A DNA stretch of 64,000 nt from Mycolicibacter heraklionensis (GTDB lineage: Bacteria > Actinomycetota > Actinomycetes > Mycobacteriales > Mycobacteriaceae), in the NCBI RefSeq assembly GCF_019645815.1, contig NZ_CP080997.1, positions 4,344,880-4,408,879 of the forward strand. The letters run 5' to 3'. The position numbers were made by a program, and so were the translations under genes. Below, piece after piece: positions 16,161 to 24,767 of this stretch (its first letter is position 1; every line of letters begins with the position of its first letter). The notes under the pieces were generated by a model that ran no database searches, was not told the origin of the DNA, and saw only the letters and a program-made list of their open reading frames with translations.

Positions 16161-17306
16161 TCACAGGCCGGCGAAGCGCTCCCGGACCTGCTCGGCGGTC
16201 AACCCGTAATCGGCCAGCGAGTACTCGTGCTTGGGCGCGCGCGGGCCGGTCTTGCTGGCGGCGTAGTCGTCGGCCATGGCCTGGCGTGCCTCGTCGGAGA
16301 GCGGCAGGCCGAAGCGTTCGTAGATGCCGGCCGCGGTGGCCAGCGGGTCGGCGACGAACTCCTGATAATCGATGTCGCAGAACTGCGCCTGGTCATATTG
16401 GGCGCGTTGGGTGTTGAACAGCTCCAAGCCGCGGGCCCAGGTCTCCATCTCGTCGGCACCGATCTGCGCGCCGACGAAGGTGTTCGACTGTCCTTCGGTG
16501 GTGTGCTGGGCCAGTGAGCACATCGACGCCAGGATGGTCTCCACCGGCCGGTGGCACTGCACGATGAGCGCGTCGGGATAGACGGCCATGATCGCGTCCA
16601 GCGCGAACAGGTGACTGGGGTTCTTGAGCACCCACCGCTTGCCCGGGTCGTTGAGCCCGATCAGTTGCAGATTGCGGCGGTGCCGCCGGTACGCCGGGGT
16701 CCAGTCCTGCTCGGAGAGCCAGCGCGAATAGGTCGGCAGGTGCGCCAGCGTCTCGTAGGACACCGAGTGCAGCGACTGGCGCAGCAGCTGCCAGCACTCC
16801 TCCAAACCATCAGCGGTCATGAAGTGCAGCCCGGTGTAGTCCGGGTTCTCATCGTGGTGCCGGGCGAACTGCGCCTGCATCTGCTGGAAAACCGGGTTAC
16901 TGTCCCAGGTTTCGCGTGGCGGCCGAGGCTGCGGGAACTCCGCCAGCCACATCTCCAACCCCTGGTGCGCCGGGTCGGCACCTAGCAGCCGGTGCAGCGC
17001 CGTTGTTCCCGTGCGGGGCAGCCCGGTGACGAAGACCGGCCGCTCGACGGCGATCTCGGTGTACTCGGGGTGCGCGTTCCAGCCGGCCTGCGACAACAGC
17101 CGGGCCACCAGCGCACCGCGCAGGAAGAACCGGTTCACCTTGCTGCCCAGCTCAGTGAGGTCGGCCTCGGTGCGGTAGGAGTCCAGCAGCACGCCGAGCG
17201 CTTCGCGGTAGTTGTCGTCGTCGGGGCCGAAGTCGTCCAGACCCACCATCTTGGTGGCCGAGGCGTGCAGATCCTCAACGGTGCCAACGTCAGTACGGGC
17301 GGTCAT
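16161..17306 (-). CDS. Sulfotransferase-family protein, Rv3529c equivalent
   Basis: A 381-residue protein with the PAPS 5'-phosphosulfate loop VFVTGLPRTGTTALHRLL (GLPRTGTT at residues 95-102). A downstream KRWVLKNPSHLFALDAI and QCHRPVETILASMCSL are typical of the family's second PAPS-binding region. It is a cytoplasmic enzyme expected to transfer sulfate from PAPS; its acceptor is unknown. Its ATG overlaps the stop of the SDR gene, so Rv3531c-Rv3530c-Rv3529c equivalents form one minus-strand operon here as in M. tuberculosis. Confidence 0.87.
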   Translation of the reverse strand: MTARTDVGTVEDLHASATKMVGLDDFGPDDDNYREALGVLLDSYRTEADLTELGSKVNRFFLRGALVARLLSQAGWNAHPEYTEIAVERPVFVTGLPRTGTTALHRLLGADPAHQGLEMWLAEFPQPRPPRETWDSNPVFQQMQAQFARHHDENPDYTGLHFMTADGLEECWQLLRQSLHSVSYETLAHLPTYSRWLSEQDWTPAYRRHRRNLQLIGLNDPGKRWVLKNPSHLFALDAIMAVYPDALIVQCHRPVETILASMCSLAQHTTEGQSNTFVGAQIGADEMETWARGLELFNTQRAQYDQAQFCDIDYQEFVADPLATAAGIYERFGLPLSDEARQAMADDYAASKTGPRAPKHEYSLADYGLTAEQVRERFAGL

Positions 17307-18088
17307 CAGTTGTGGTACTCCCCGCAGTTGACGTCGAGAACCTGGCCGCTGATGCCGCTGGCCAGATCACTGGCCAGGAACAGCACCGCCGATGCCACCT
17401 CGTCCTCGGTGGGCAGCCGCTTCAGGTCGGAGTTCGCGGCGGTAGCGGCGTAGATCTGCTCGACGGTGGTGCCGTACTTTCCGGCCTGGTGGGTGAAGTA
17501 GCTCTGCAAGGTGTCACCCCAGATGTAGCCGGGCGCAACGGAGTTGACTCGGATACCCTGCTCACCCAGTTCGGACGCCAACGACTGCGACATCGCCAGC
17601 AGCGCGGCTTTGGCCATCTTGTAGGCGCCGTACTTGGGCTGCGAGTGCCGGATCACCATCGAGTTCAAGTTGACGATCGAGCCGTTGGCCGCGGCCAAAG
17701 CCGGCGTGAAGCCCTGGGTCAGGCGCAGCGCGCCGAGCCCGCTGAGCTCGATGGCGTCGCGAATGTGCTGAAATGTGGTCTGCGCCAACGGCTTCATCGA
17801 CGGCACCCGGAAGGCGTTGTTGATCAACACGTCGATGTGGTCGAACTCCGCTGAGGCCGCCTCAACCAGGTGCGCGACCTGGTCGTCATCGGTGATGTCG
17901 GCCGGGACCACCAGGGCGCGACGTCCGGCGGCCCTGACCTGCTTGGCCACCTCCTCAAGGCGATCAGCGCTGCGCGCGACCAGCACCAGGTCGGCGCCCT
18001 CGGCGGCGAACCGATTGGCCATCGTGCTGCCGAGGCCAGGCCCGACCCCGCTGATCACCACGACTTTGCCGTCCAGCATTCCGGTCAT
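17306..18088 (-). CDS. Short-chain dehydrogenase/reductase, Rv3530c equivalent
   Basis: A 260-residue SDR with the cofactor loop ISGVGPGLGSTM near the N-terminus, the NNAF motif, a catalytic Ser in NLNSMVIRHSQ and YGAYKMAK carrying the Tyr-x3-Lys pair. It oxidises or reduces an alcohol/ketone with NAD(P), presumably on a steroid intermediate. ATG 18088 (MTGMLDGKVV) gives the length I recall for Rv3530c. A GTG two codons earlier (18094) overlaps the upstream stop as GTGA and is an alternative. Confidence 0.88.
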   Translation of the reverse strand: MTGMLDGKVVVISGVGPGLGSTMANRFAAEGADLVLVARSADRLEEVAKQVRAAGRRALVVPADITDDDQVAHLVEAASAEFDHIDVLINNAFRVPSMKPLAQTTFQHIRDAIELSGLGALRLTQGFTPALAAANGSIVNLNSMVIRHSQPKYGAYKMAKAALLAMSQSLASELGEQGIRVNSVAPGYIWGDTLQSYFTHQAGKYGTTVEQIYAATAANSDLKRLPTEDEVASAVLFLASDLASGISGQVLDVNCGEYHN

Positions 18089-18090
18089 CT

Positions 18091-19218
18091 TCACCCCAGC
18101 ATTCTGTTAGCGATTTGCTGCTGCCGCAGCGCGATACGCGCGCGCCAGTCTTCTTGGGAAATCTTGTTGTGGTCGTAGAACGGCAGTGCGGCCTGCACCG
18201 CGTCGACGTCGATGAGCTCGACGGTGGGGCCGTCCGCCTCGGTCAGCTGCCGCGACACCCGCTGCCAGCGGAACTGCAGGAAGCCGCGCCGATGTCCCAG
18301 GGTCTCGACCCAGTTGGTCACCCCGGGGTCGGTGTCGGAGACCACGATCCGGATCTTGCCGTCCGGATCGGCTTGCGCCTGAGTGCCGTTCAGCGAGGTC
18401 TGGTGGTTGATGTAGTCCAGCGAGATGTACCACAGGCTGCCCAACTGGAAACCCAGATACGGCGCATCCGTCACCGGCAGGGTGATGACCAGCGCCTGGC
18501 CGGGCTCAAGCTCGTAGTGCCCGGCCGACGAGTATTGGGTCGCCAGACCGCCCGGCGTGAGCCGCGGCGCCACCATGGTGTTGACCGGCAGATTGAGATA
18601 GAACCACTGCGGGAACGCCAGCCAGGTCTTGACCCGGTTGATCAGCTGCTTTCCCGCTGCCGCGTAACGCTTCTCGATCAGCTGACGGGTCAGCGGCGGC
18701 GGCGCGGTGCCTTCGGTGTCGGTCCGGGCGATCGAGAGCGTGCCACGACGGGCGGCCCAGTCGTTGTAGACCTCGCGGATCACCAGTTGCGCCGGCGTCT
18801 TCGGCTGGAAGCGCCAGGTGAAGGTGCCGTCGCCGGCCACATCGAGTTCGCGGTCGTCGAAGGCCGCCTCACTGGCCGGGACGTTGTCATCGGTGTATTC
18901 ACCGCCGAGCAGTTGGAAACTCAGGTCGGTCGTGGTTCCCCGGGTGCCACGCACCACGTAGTCGTTGCCGGGGCGCACCACGGTGCCGAAGTACAGCGTG
19001 TCGGGGTTGTCCAACCCCATCTTGGTGAACGGCCCGGTGCCCGACAGCAGGAACGGGTGGTCGCGTTCGCTGTTGAAGGCGGCGTGCACACACGCCTCGA
19101 CACCGCCTGCCAGGTATTGCAGGCCCTCGAGCAGGTCAGCCTCGGTCTCGATGTGCGGGGCCGCGGCAACCAGCTTCTCCGCCTCGGCGATCGCGGCCGA
19201 AAGGGGTTCGGAGTACAT
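18091..19218 (-). CDS. Rv3531c-like protein (DUF1214-like C-terminal half)
   Basis: A 375-residue protein, the same length I recall for Rv3531c. It starts MYSEPLSAAIAEAEKLV. The C-terminal half (LEPGQALVITLPVTDAPYLG, FQLGSLWYISLDYINHQTS, KIRIVVSDTDPGVTNWVETL) has the feel of DUF1214-type domains. Its role in steroid catabolism is unknown. It heads a three-gene operon and is divergent from an IclR-family regulator; palindromes at 19249-19280 lie just upstream. No KstR consensus site is visible, so this operon may be under IclR rather than KstR control. Confidence 0.8.
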   Translation of the reverse strand: MYSEPLSAAIAEAEKLVAAAPHIETEADLLEGLQYLAGGVEACVHAAFNSERDHPFLLSGTGPFTKMGLDNPDTLYFGTVVRPGNDYVVRGTRGTTTDLSFQLLGGEYTDDNVPASEAAFDDRELDVAGDGTFTWRFQPKTPAQLVIREVYNDWAARRGTLSIARTDTEGTAPPPLTRQLIEKRYAAAGKQLINRVKTWLAFPQWFYLNLPVNTMVAPRLTPGGLATQYSSAGHYELEPGQALVITLPVTDAPYLGFQLGSLWYISLDYINHQTSLNGTQAQADPDGKIRIVVSDTDPGVTNWVETLGHRRGFLQFRWQRVSRQLTEADGPTVELIDVDAVQAALPFYDHNKISQEDWRARIALRQQQIANRMLG

Positions 19219-19248
19219 AGCTGCAGCACCTCTCAGATCATTTACCGG

Positions 19249-19260
19249 TCCAATATTGGA
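19249..19260. promoter_or_regulatory. Perfect 12-base palindrome, candidate IclR operator
   Basis: TCCAATATTGGA is self-complementary. It sits between the Rv3531c-like start (19218) and the IclR start (19315), the expected position for a regulator that controls the divergent operon. Confidence 0.5.
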
Positions 19261-19261
19261 T

Positions 19262-19280
19262 CGAGATGGTAGATATCTCG
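19262..19280. promoter_or_regulatory. Inverted repeat next to the IclR palindrome
   Basis: CGAGAT-7-ATCTCG forms a second dyad beginning 2 bases after TCCAATATTGGA. Paired dyads of this kind often bind two regulator dimers. Confidence 0.4.
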
Positions 19281-19314
19281 AACCGACTTTAGACGGTCGC
19301 GGTAGCATGCTGCA

Positions 19315-20265
19315 ATGGCTGTGCCTGGAGCAGCGGCGTCCGAACAAACGCCAGACCAACAAGTCGCGCGGACGTCCCCGCCGACTGAGCGGGTGGTGAT
19401 GATCCTGGACTTTCTGGCCCGCCACCCCGACCAAGGCTTCGGCCTCTCCGAACTGGCCCGCCGCACCGGGCTGGCCAAGCCCACCTGCCTGGGCATCGCC
19501 AACGCCCTGGCCGACGCCGGCTACCTGACCCGGGACGATCCCGACAAGACCTACCGGCTCGGGCCGGGCCTGATCTCGCTCGGCCGCGCCGCTCAGCAGG
19601 CGCTGCGGGTCGGCCCCGAGGCACGCGAGCAACTGCGACGGCTTTCCGCGGATTTCGCCACCTCCGTTGCGCTGAGCGCGGTGGTCGACGACCGGATCAC
19701 GGTGCTGGAGCTGGTCGCGGCACCCAACGCGCATCTGGGCGTTCAGGCCGGCCAGAGTTATCCGTTCGCTCCGCCGGTCGGGTTGATGTTCGTGCTCTGG
19801 GACGACCATGCCTTGGCGGACTGGCTGGCCCGTCAGCCCACCATCCCGCTGCGGTCGGAGAGCGAGCGACTGCAGCGCGTCATCGACGAATGTCGCGCCG
19901 ACGGCTACCTGGTCGAGCGACTGACACCGGGCGGCCAACGGCTCTACGGGTTGATGGCGGGCCTGTCCAGCGATCTGCCCGACGAGCTGCGGGCCCTGCT
20001 GGGCGAGCTGGTCTCCGATATCGGCGAGCGGGTGTATCTGCGTGGCGAAGCCGGCGGGCGGAGGCGCCACGACATCAGCGTGATCTCCGCACCGGTCTAC
20101 GACCACCACCAACGCCAAGCGATGGTGGTGTCGCTGCACGCCCAGCGAGCACTGACCGACGCCGAGATCACCAAGTGGGCGCGCGGGCTGCTGCGGACCG
20201 CCGAAGCGCTCACCGCGCAACTCGGCGGAAGCAAGCCCGCACCGCTGTTAGGTTCGGCGCCATGA
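19315..20265 (+). CDS. IclR-family transcriptional regulator
   Basis: A 316-residue regulator. The N-terminal winged HTH is at about residues 25-90 (ERVVMILDFLARHPDQGFGL, SELARRTGLAKPTCLGIANA, YRLGPGLISLG). The effector-binding domain follows (VALSAVVDDRITVLELVAAP, GVQAGQSYPFAPPVGLMF). IclR proteins sense small aromatic or carboxylic metabolites. Its stop codon overlaps the start of the SnoaL-like gene, so it is co-transcribed with a small catabolic cluster (20262-22385). It is divergent from the Rv3531c-like operon. Confidence 0.85.
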   Translation: MAVPGAAASEQTPDQQVARTSPPTERVVMILDFLARHPDQGFGLSELARRTGLAKPTCLGIANALADAGYLTRDDPDKTYRLGPGLISLGRAAQQALRVGPEAREQLRRLSADFATSVALSAVVDDRITVLELVAAPNAHLGVQAGQSYPFAPPVGLMFVLWDDHALADWLARQPTIPLRSESERLQRVIDECRADGYLVERLTPGGQRLYGLMAGLSSDLPDELRALLGELVSDIGERVYLRGEAGGRRRHDISVISAPVYDHHQRQAMVVSLHAQRALTDAEITKWARGLLRTAEALTAQLGGSKPAPLLGSAP

Positions 20266-20717
20266 CACTGTCGGTCGCCGAGAGACTAGAGCTGTCCGAG
20301 CTCGTGCACCGCTACGCCGGCTACGTCGACGCGCGACGATTCGATGAGGTGGCCGAATTGTTCACCGCCGACGCCGAACTGGTGCTGCCGGATCCGCCGC
20401 ATCACCTGGAGCCGTGCGTGCGCCACCGCGGCCACGCCGGCGTGCGAGAAGCGATGTCGGCCCTGGGCGCGGTGACCCGCACCCACCACGGCATCGTCGG
20501 CGAGGTCTACACCGCCGCGACGGCTGACGTGGCGACCGGAGAGATCACCGGGGTCGCACATCATTGGATCGAGCACGGCGGCAAGCTGACCGACCACGTC
20601 TGGTACCTGCGCTACCGCGATGCCTATCACCGCGTCGGGCAGGGCTGGCGGATCGCGCAGCGTGCGCTGACCATCGACGCGATCGAGTCCCGATCGGCGC
20701 GCCAGGTGCGCTCATGA
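20262..20717 (+). CDS. SnoaL-like (NTF2-fold) protein
   Basis: A 151-residue NTF2-fold protein starting at ATG 20262, overlapping the IclR gene by 4 bases (ATGA). It has the SnoaL-type pattern of an N-terminal helix with RYAGYVDARRFDEVAELFTA, a central RTHHGIVGEVYT strand and WYLRYRDAYHRVGQGWRIAQ at the end. Members act as isomerases, hydroxylases or dehydratases on ring compounds; the specific reaction is unknown. It is the second gene of the IclR-led operon. Confidence 0.72.
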   Translation: MTLSVAERLELSELVHRYAGYVDARRFDEVAELFTADAELVLPDPPHHLEPCVRHRGHAGVREAMSALGAVTRTHHGIVGEVYTAATADVATGEITGVAHHWIEHGGKLTDHVWYLRYRDAYHRVGQGWRIAQRALTIDAIESRSARQVRS

Positions 20718-21655
20718 CGTCAACCCAGAAGCCTCAGATCTCTTTTCAGCTGAAGACTTTCACCGACGACCCCGGCCACGACTGGGGCACCACCCTGGCG
20801 CTGGGCGCTGCGATGGACGCCGCGGGCGTGGATCGTGTCGTGGTCTCCGATCACGTGGTGTTCGGCGAGAACCCCGACGCCTACGCCGACCCCCGGCTCG
20901 GTGGCATCGCCGGCGGCCGCCAGCCGACCGGTCCCGACGGTCAGTGGCTGGACCCGGTGATCGTGCTGACCGCGCTGGCCGCAACCACCACCCGCATCCG
21001 CTTGGGCACTGCGGTGTTGCTGGCGGCACTGCGCCGACCGGCGGTACTGGCCAAGGAGCTGGCCACCCTGGACGTGCTGTCGGGAGGACGGCTGGATCTC
21101 GGCGTGGGCGTCGGCTGGCAGCGCGAGGAGTACGAGGCTGCCGGACTGCCGTTCGAGCGCCGCGGGCGACTCCTGGACCACACCCTGGAGGTGTGCCAGA
21201 CCCTGTGGACTCGGCAGCGCAGTAGCTACGCGGCCCCGGAGTTGTCTTTCGAGAACATTCACCAGATGCCCAAACCCGTTACGCCCGGCGGGGTTCCGAT
21301 CTGGGTGAGTGGCACCGTCAACGACGCGGTGGCGCGCCGGCTGGCCCGGTTCGGCTCCGGCTGGATCCCGTGGGGCCCTGCCATGCGCGACCCGGCCGGC
21401 GCCATCGCGGCCATGAAGGACCGCGTCGCCGCACTCGGCGGCGATCCGACCGGCCTGCAGGTGCTGGGCCACGCCACCACCGCCAAGAAGCCGGACGGCT
21501 CACTGGACACCGACGCCACCGCGGCCTCGGCACCGGCACTGGTAGCCGCCGGGGTCACCGATGTGCGGGTCACCTGCTCGCTGCCGAAGGACATCGGCCG
21601 GGCCACTGATCTGCTTCGCGAACTCGTCGAGGCGTTCCGCGCCGCAACCGGTTAA
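20714..21655 (+). CDS. LLM-class F420-dependent oxidoreductase
   Basis: A 313-residue luciferase-like monooxygenase/reductase starting at ATG 20714, overlapping the preceding stop (ATGA). Family marks are RVVVSDHVVFG, TTTRIRLGTAVLLAALRRPA, LDVLSGGRLDLGVGVGWQRE and VPIWVSGTVNDAVARRLARF. It probably uses F420 to reduce or oxidise an organic substrate. It is a paralogue of the Rv3520c-like protein but clearly divergent from it. It belongs to the IclR cluster, and no KstR site precedes it. Confidence 0.82.
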   Translation: MTSTQKPQISFQLKTFTDDPGHDWGTTLALGAAMDAAGVDRVVVSDHVVFGENPDAYADPRLGGIAGGRQPTGPDGQWLDPVIVLTALAATTTRIRLGTAVLLAALRRPAVLAKELATLDVLSGGRLDLGVGVGWQREEYEAAGLPFERRGRLLDHTLEVCQTLWTRQRSSYAAPELSFENIHQMPKPVTPGGVPIWVSGTVNDAVARRLARFGSGWIPWGPAMRDPAGAIAAMKDRVAALGGDPTGLQVLGHATTAKKPDGSLDTDATAASAPALVAAGVTDVRVTCSLPKDIGRATDLLRELVEAFRAATG

Positions 21656-21665
21656 GGAGACATCG

Positions 21666-22385
21666 ATGGAAAAGGTCATGATCGTCGCGCGGACAGCCGA
21701 TTTCAGCGACCAATGGTGCCAGAAACTGCGCGGTCCGATCGCGGCGAAGCTGCTGGATCTGGGGCTGCCGGGCGTCGTGGTCAACGTACGCGACGAGCCG
21801 GTGCGCGATTCCATGATGACCCTGACGACGCTGGATCCGCCGGCAGCGGCCGTCATCAGCCTGTGGACCCAGCAGTACTACGGTGAAGCGACCCGCGCCG
21901 CCATCGCACTGATCGAAGCCGAATCTGATTCGGCGGCAGCGTATCTGGTGACCGAATCGATGCCCATGCCACCGCCGGATCTCGGCGAGGGCCGCCGCAC
22001 CCGGGGTCTGGCCAATGTGGCGTTACTGCGCCGGCCGGCCGATTTGGACGAGGCGACCTGGCTGCACCGCTGGCACATCGACCACACCCAGGTCGCCATC
22101 GACACCCAGGCGACCTTCGGCTACACCCAGAATGTGGTGATCCGCCCGCTCACCGCGGACGCACCCCGCATCGACGCGATCGTCGAGGAGAACTTCCCCG
22201 ACGAGGCGGTGTCAGACCCGTACGCGTTCTACGGCGCGGCCGACCAGGCCGACCTCACCGACCGGGTGAGCCGGATGATCGCCAGCGTCAGCGCGTTCGG
22301 CGCGCACCTGGACATCGACACGGTGCCCACCAGCCGCTATGTGTTCCGGTCGCCGTTCCTCACACACACTGCTGGGACAGCGTGA
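21666..22385 (+). CDS. EthD-domain-like protein
   Basis: A 239-residue protein starting at ATG 21666 after AAGGAGA. The second half has NVALLRRPADLDEATWLHRW, HIDHTQVAIDTQ and TFGYTQNVVIRP, a pattern of the EthD dimeric ferredoxin-like domain. The first half may be a degenerate repeat of the same fold. EthD-type proteins accompany P450s and monooxygenases in catabolic operons, though their role is often auxiliary. It ends the IclR-led operon, and its tail overlaps the convergent haemophore-like gene by 26 bases. Confidence 0.65.
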   Translation: MEKVMIVARTADFSDQWCQKLRGPIAAKLLDLGLPGVVVNVRDEPVRDSMMTLTTLDPPAAAVISLWTQQYYGEATRAAIALIEAESDSAAAYLVTESMPMPPPDLGEGRRTRGLANVALLRRPADLDEATWLHRWHIDHTQVAIDTQATFGYTQNVVIRPLTADAPRIDAIVEENFPDEAVSDPYAFYGAADQADLTDRVSRMIASVSAFGAHLDIDTVPTSRYVFRSPFLTHTAGTA

Positions 22386-22629
22386 TCAGGGCCTGCCGCA
22401 CGTCGGGGTGCCGTTGCAGGTAGGACAGCACCGGATCCGGCGCTCCCGGGTCTTCCTGCTTCCCCCGATGCGACAGGTTGTTCTTGACGTCGGGATGCCG
22501 CTTCAAGTACGAGTCGACGGAGTTTCCGACGGTCTGGTCGCACTGCTGCGGCGCGGCGTTGGCCACCGGTGTCAGTACCCCGGCCACGCTCAGCAAGCCG
22601 ACCGCGATCGCTCGAGTAATACCGCTCAT
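22360..22629 (-). CDS. Secreted haemophore-like (MHB-type) small protein
   Basis: An 89-residue protein from ATG 22629 with a Sec signal peptide (MSGITRAIAVGLLSVAGVLT, cleavage near ANA-AP). The mature part has one Cys near each end (QQCDQTVG and LSQQCV) and two copies of an SYL-x-RHPDV motif about 30 residues apart (SYLKRHPDV and SYLQRHPDV). This resembles the mycobacterial haem-binding MHB family (Rv0203 type). It is likely extracellular; haem binding is inferred. It overlaps the end of the EthD-like gene on the opposite strand. Confidence 0.68.
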   Translation of the reverse strand: MSGITRAIAVGLLSVAGVLTPVANAAPQQCDQTVGNSVDSYLKRHPDVKNNLSHRGKQEDPGAPDPVLSYLQRHPDVRQALITLSQQCV

Positions 22630-22649
22630 CACTCGACGGTACCCGCGTT

Positions 22650-24734
22650 TCAGTTCGTGCTGGCCAGGGCGAACGGCAGGACCTGCGGCGCACCGGCAGC
22701 ACGCAACACCCGGGCCGCCATCGTCAGCGTCCACCCGGTGTCGGTCACGTCGTCGACCAACAGCACCGGGCCGATATCCGCCGGTAGTTCCGCCGGCGGC
22801 AGCCAGCAACCCTGCAGGGCGGCGACCCGGTAGGCGGAGTTCGCGGCGGTCGCCGCCCTCCGCCCAGGCGCGTACCGCAAGGTGTCCAAGCGGGTCAGAC
22901 GGCCCAGCTCGGCCAGCCGGTCGGTCAGCGAACCGATCAACACCGGGTGCGTCGCCGAATCCAGGCCCAGCACCGCGGTCGGCCGCTGCCGCCACTCCCA
23001 GCCGGCCAGCACACTCACGGCCGCGCGCACCACCTCCTCGGGCACCTCGCCGTCCGGCTCGTCGAGCAGCCGCCGCAGCCGCCCGCCCCAGCCCAGATCG
23101 GTGAGCCGGCCGATGACCCGGCCCGGCTCCGGCCCGTCGGTGATCCGGCCGGACAGTTCGACGCCGAGCTGCGCCAGGCCCGACGGCCACTGCCGCCGCG
23201 GCGTGATCTCCACGCCGGGACGCATCAGCCGCTCCCGGGTGGCCGCGGCAGCGGCGGGATCCACCGCGGCGTCAAACCGCGCCCCGGCGCAGTTGTCGCA
23301 CCGCCCGCAACGCTCCCCCGCCTGCAGCTCGGGGTCATTGAGCTGGGCACGCAGGAAACTCATCCGGCAGCCGTCCGTGGCCTGGTAGTCCAGCATCGCC
23401 TGCTGCTCGGCCCGGCGCAGCTCATCGAGTTTGCGGTAACGCTGCTCGTCGTAGCTCCACTGGGCTCCGGTGCCCAGCCATCCGCCCTTGACTCGGCGCA
23501 CCGCGCCGTCGACGTCGAGGACCTTGAGCACCATCTCCAACCGCGACCGGTTCAGGTCGACCCGGGCTTCCAGCGCCGGTGTCGACAGCGGCTGATCGGG
23601 CGACAGTTCGCCGATCACCTTGCGCACCAAGGACTCCGCGGGGAAGGCCAGTGATGCGAAGTAGCGCCAGATGTCTTGGTCCTCGGTGCCGGGCAGCAGG
23701 ATCACCTCGGCGCTGGCGGTGGCGCGCCCGGCCCGACCGACCTGCTGGTAGTAGGCGATCGGGGAGGACGGCGCACCCAGGTGCACGACGAATCCCAGGT
23801 CTGGCTTGTCGAATCCCATGCCCAGCGCCGACGTGGCGATCAGCGCTTTGACCCGATTGGCCAGCAGATCGGCCTCGAGTTGCTCGCGATCGGCCGCGTC
23901 GGTCGAACCGGTGTAGGCGGCCACCGCGAACCCCTGAGCACGCAGGTCGGCGGCCACATCGTGGGCTTGGGCCACGGTGAGCGTGTAGACGATGCCGGAG
24001 CCGGGCAGCTGCTGAAGGTGCGCGCCGATCCAGGCGGCCCGCTGCGCCGGACCGCCGGCGGCCACCACCGACATCCGCAACGACTCGCGGTCCAGGCCAC
24101 CGCGCAGCACCAGGGTGTCGCCACCGCCGACCCCGAGCTGGCCGGCGACATCGGCGACCACCCGGTCATTGGCGGTCGCCGTGGTCGCCAGGACCGGGAT
24201 GTCGGCGCCGAGCTCGGCGATCAGGGTGCGGATACGCCGGTAGTCCGGCCGGAAATCATGCCCCCAGTCCGACACGCAGTGCGCCTCGTCGACCACGACC
24301 AGCCCGGCCCGGGCCGCCAGCGCCGGCAGCACCTCATCGCGGAAGTCGGGGTTATTGAGCCGCTCCGGGCTGACCAGCAGCACGTCCAGCTCGCCCGCGG
24401 TCACCCGGCGTTGCACGTCGACCCACTCGGTCACGTTGGACGAGTTGATGGTGGCCGCGTGCACGCCGGCCCGCTCCGCGGCCGCGACCTGGTTGCGCAT
24501 CAACGCCAGCAGCGGCGAGACGATCACCGTCGGACCGTGCCCGCCCGCACGCAGCAGCTTCGCCGCGATGAAGTACACCGCAGACTTGCCCCAGCCGGTG
24601 CGCTGCACCACCAGTGCGCGGCGGCGCCCAACAACCAGCGCCTCGATCGCGGTCCACTGGTCGTCGCGCAGCAGCGCCTGCGGTCCGGCCAGCTGTTCCA
24701 GAATCGCCTGGGCGTCGGCGCGCGTCGAGCTCAC
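22650..24734 (-). CDS. RecQ-type DNA helicase with a phosphoribosyltransferase-like C-terminal domain
   Basis: A 694-residue superfamily-2 helicase. Motif I is QRTGWGKSAVYF, motif II VVDEAHCVSDWGHDFRPDYR, motif III LATTATAN and motif VI QQVGRAGRA. The RecQ zinc-binding region follows (GCRMSFLRAQ, then ERCGRCDNC). After it, instead of an HRDC domain, the last 150 residues end in VLLVDDVTDTGWTLTMAARV, a typical PRPP-binding loop of phosphoribosyltransferases. It should unwind DNA 3'-5' in the cytoplasm; the PRT-like tail may have a regulatory role. M. tuberculosis has no equivalent at this position. Confidence 0.85.
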   Translation of the reverse strand: MSSTRADAQAILEQLAGPQALLRDDQWTAIEALVVGRRRALVVQRTGWGKSAVYFIAAKLLRAGGHGPTVIVSPLLALMRNQVAAAERAGVHAATINSSNVTEWVDVQRRVTAGELDVLLVSPERLNNPDFRDEVLPALAARAGLVVVDEAHCVSDWGHDFRPDYRRIRTLIAELGADIPVLATTATANDRVVADVAGQLGVGGGDTLVLRGGLDRESLRMSVVAAGGPAQRAAWIGAHLQQLPGSGIVYTLTVAQAHDVAADLRAQGFAVAAYTGSTDAADREQLEADLLANRVKALIATSALGMGFDKPDLGFVVHLGAPSSPIAYYQQVGRAGRATASAEVILLPGTEDQDIWRYFASLAFPAESLVRKVIGELSPDQPLSTPALEARVDLNRSRLEMVLKVLDVDGAVRRVKGGWLGTGAQWSYDEQRYRKLDELRRAEQQAMLDYQATDGCRMSFLRAQLNDPELQAGERCGRCDNCAGARFDAAVDPAAAAATRERLMRPGVEITPRRQWPSGLAQLGVELSGRITDGPEPGRVIGRLTDLGWGGRLRRLLDEPDGEVPEEVVRAAVSVLAGWEWRQRPTAVLGLDSATHPVLIGSLTDRLAELGRLTRLDTLRYAPGRRAATAANSAYRVAALQGCWLPPAELPADIGPVLLVDDVTDTGWTLTMAARVLRAAGAPQVLPFALASTN

Positions 24735-24767
24735 AGCCCCATCGTGCCGGACCGCCCCGACAACCGG

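Noticed and set aside
19219-20220. Upstream extension of the Rv3531c-like gene to a 709-residue protein
   Set aside because: The extra part lies opposite the IclR gene, is Gln/Arg/Gly-rich, and the known family starts at MYSEPLSAAI (19218).
22650-23190. Long minus-strand extension of the haemophore-like gene into the RecQ region
   Set aside because: The extension is a wrong-frame read of recQ; a proper signal peptide begins at 22629.
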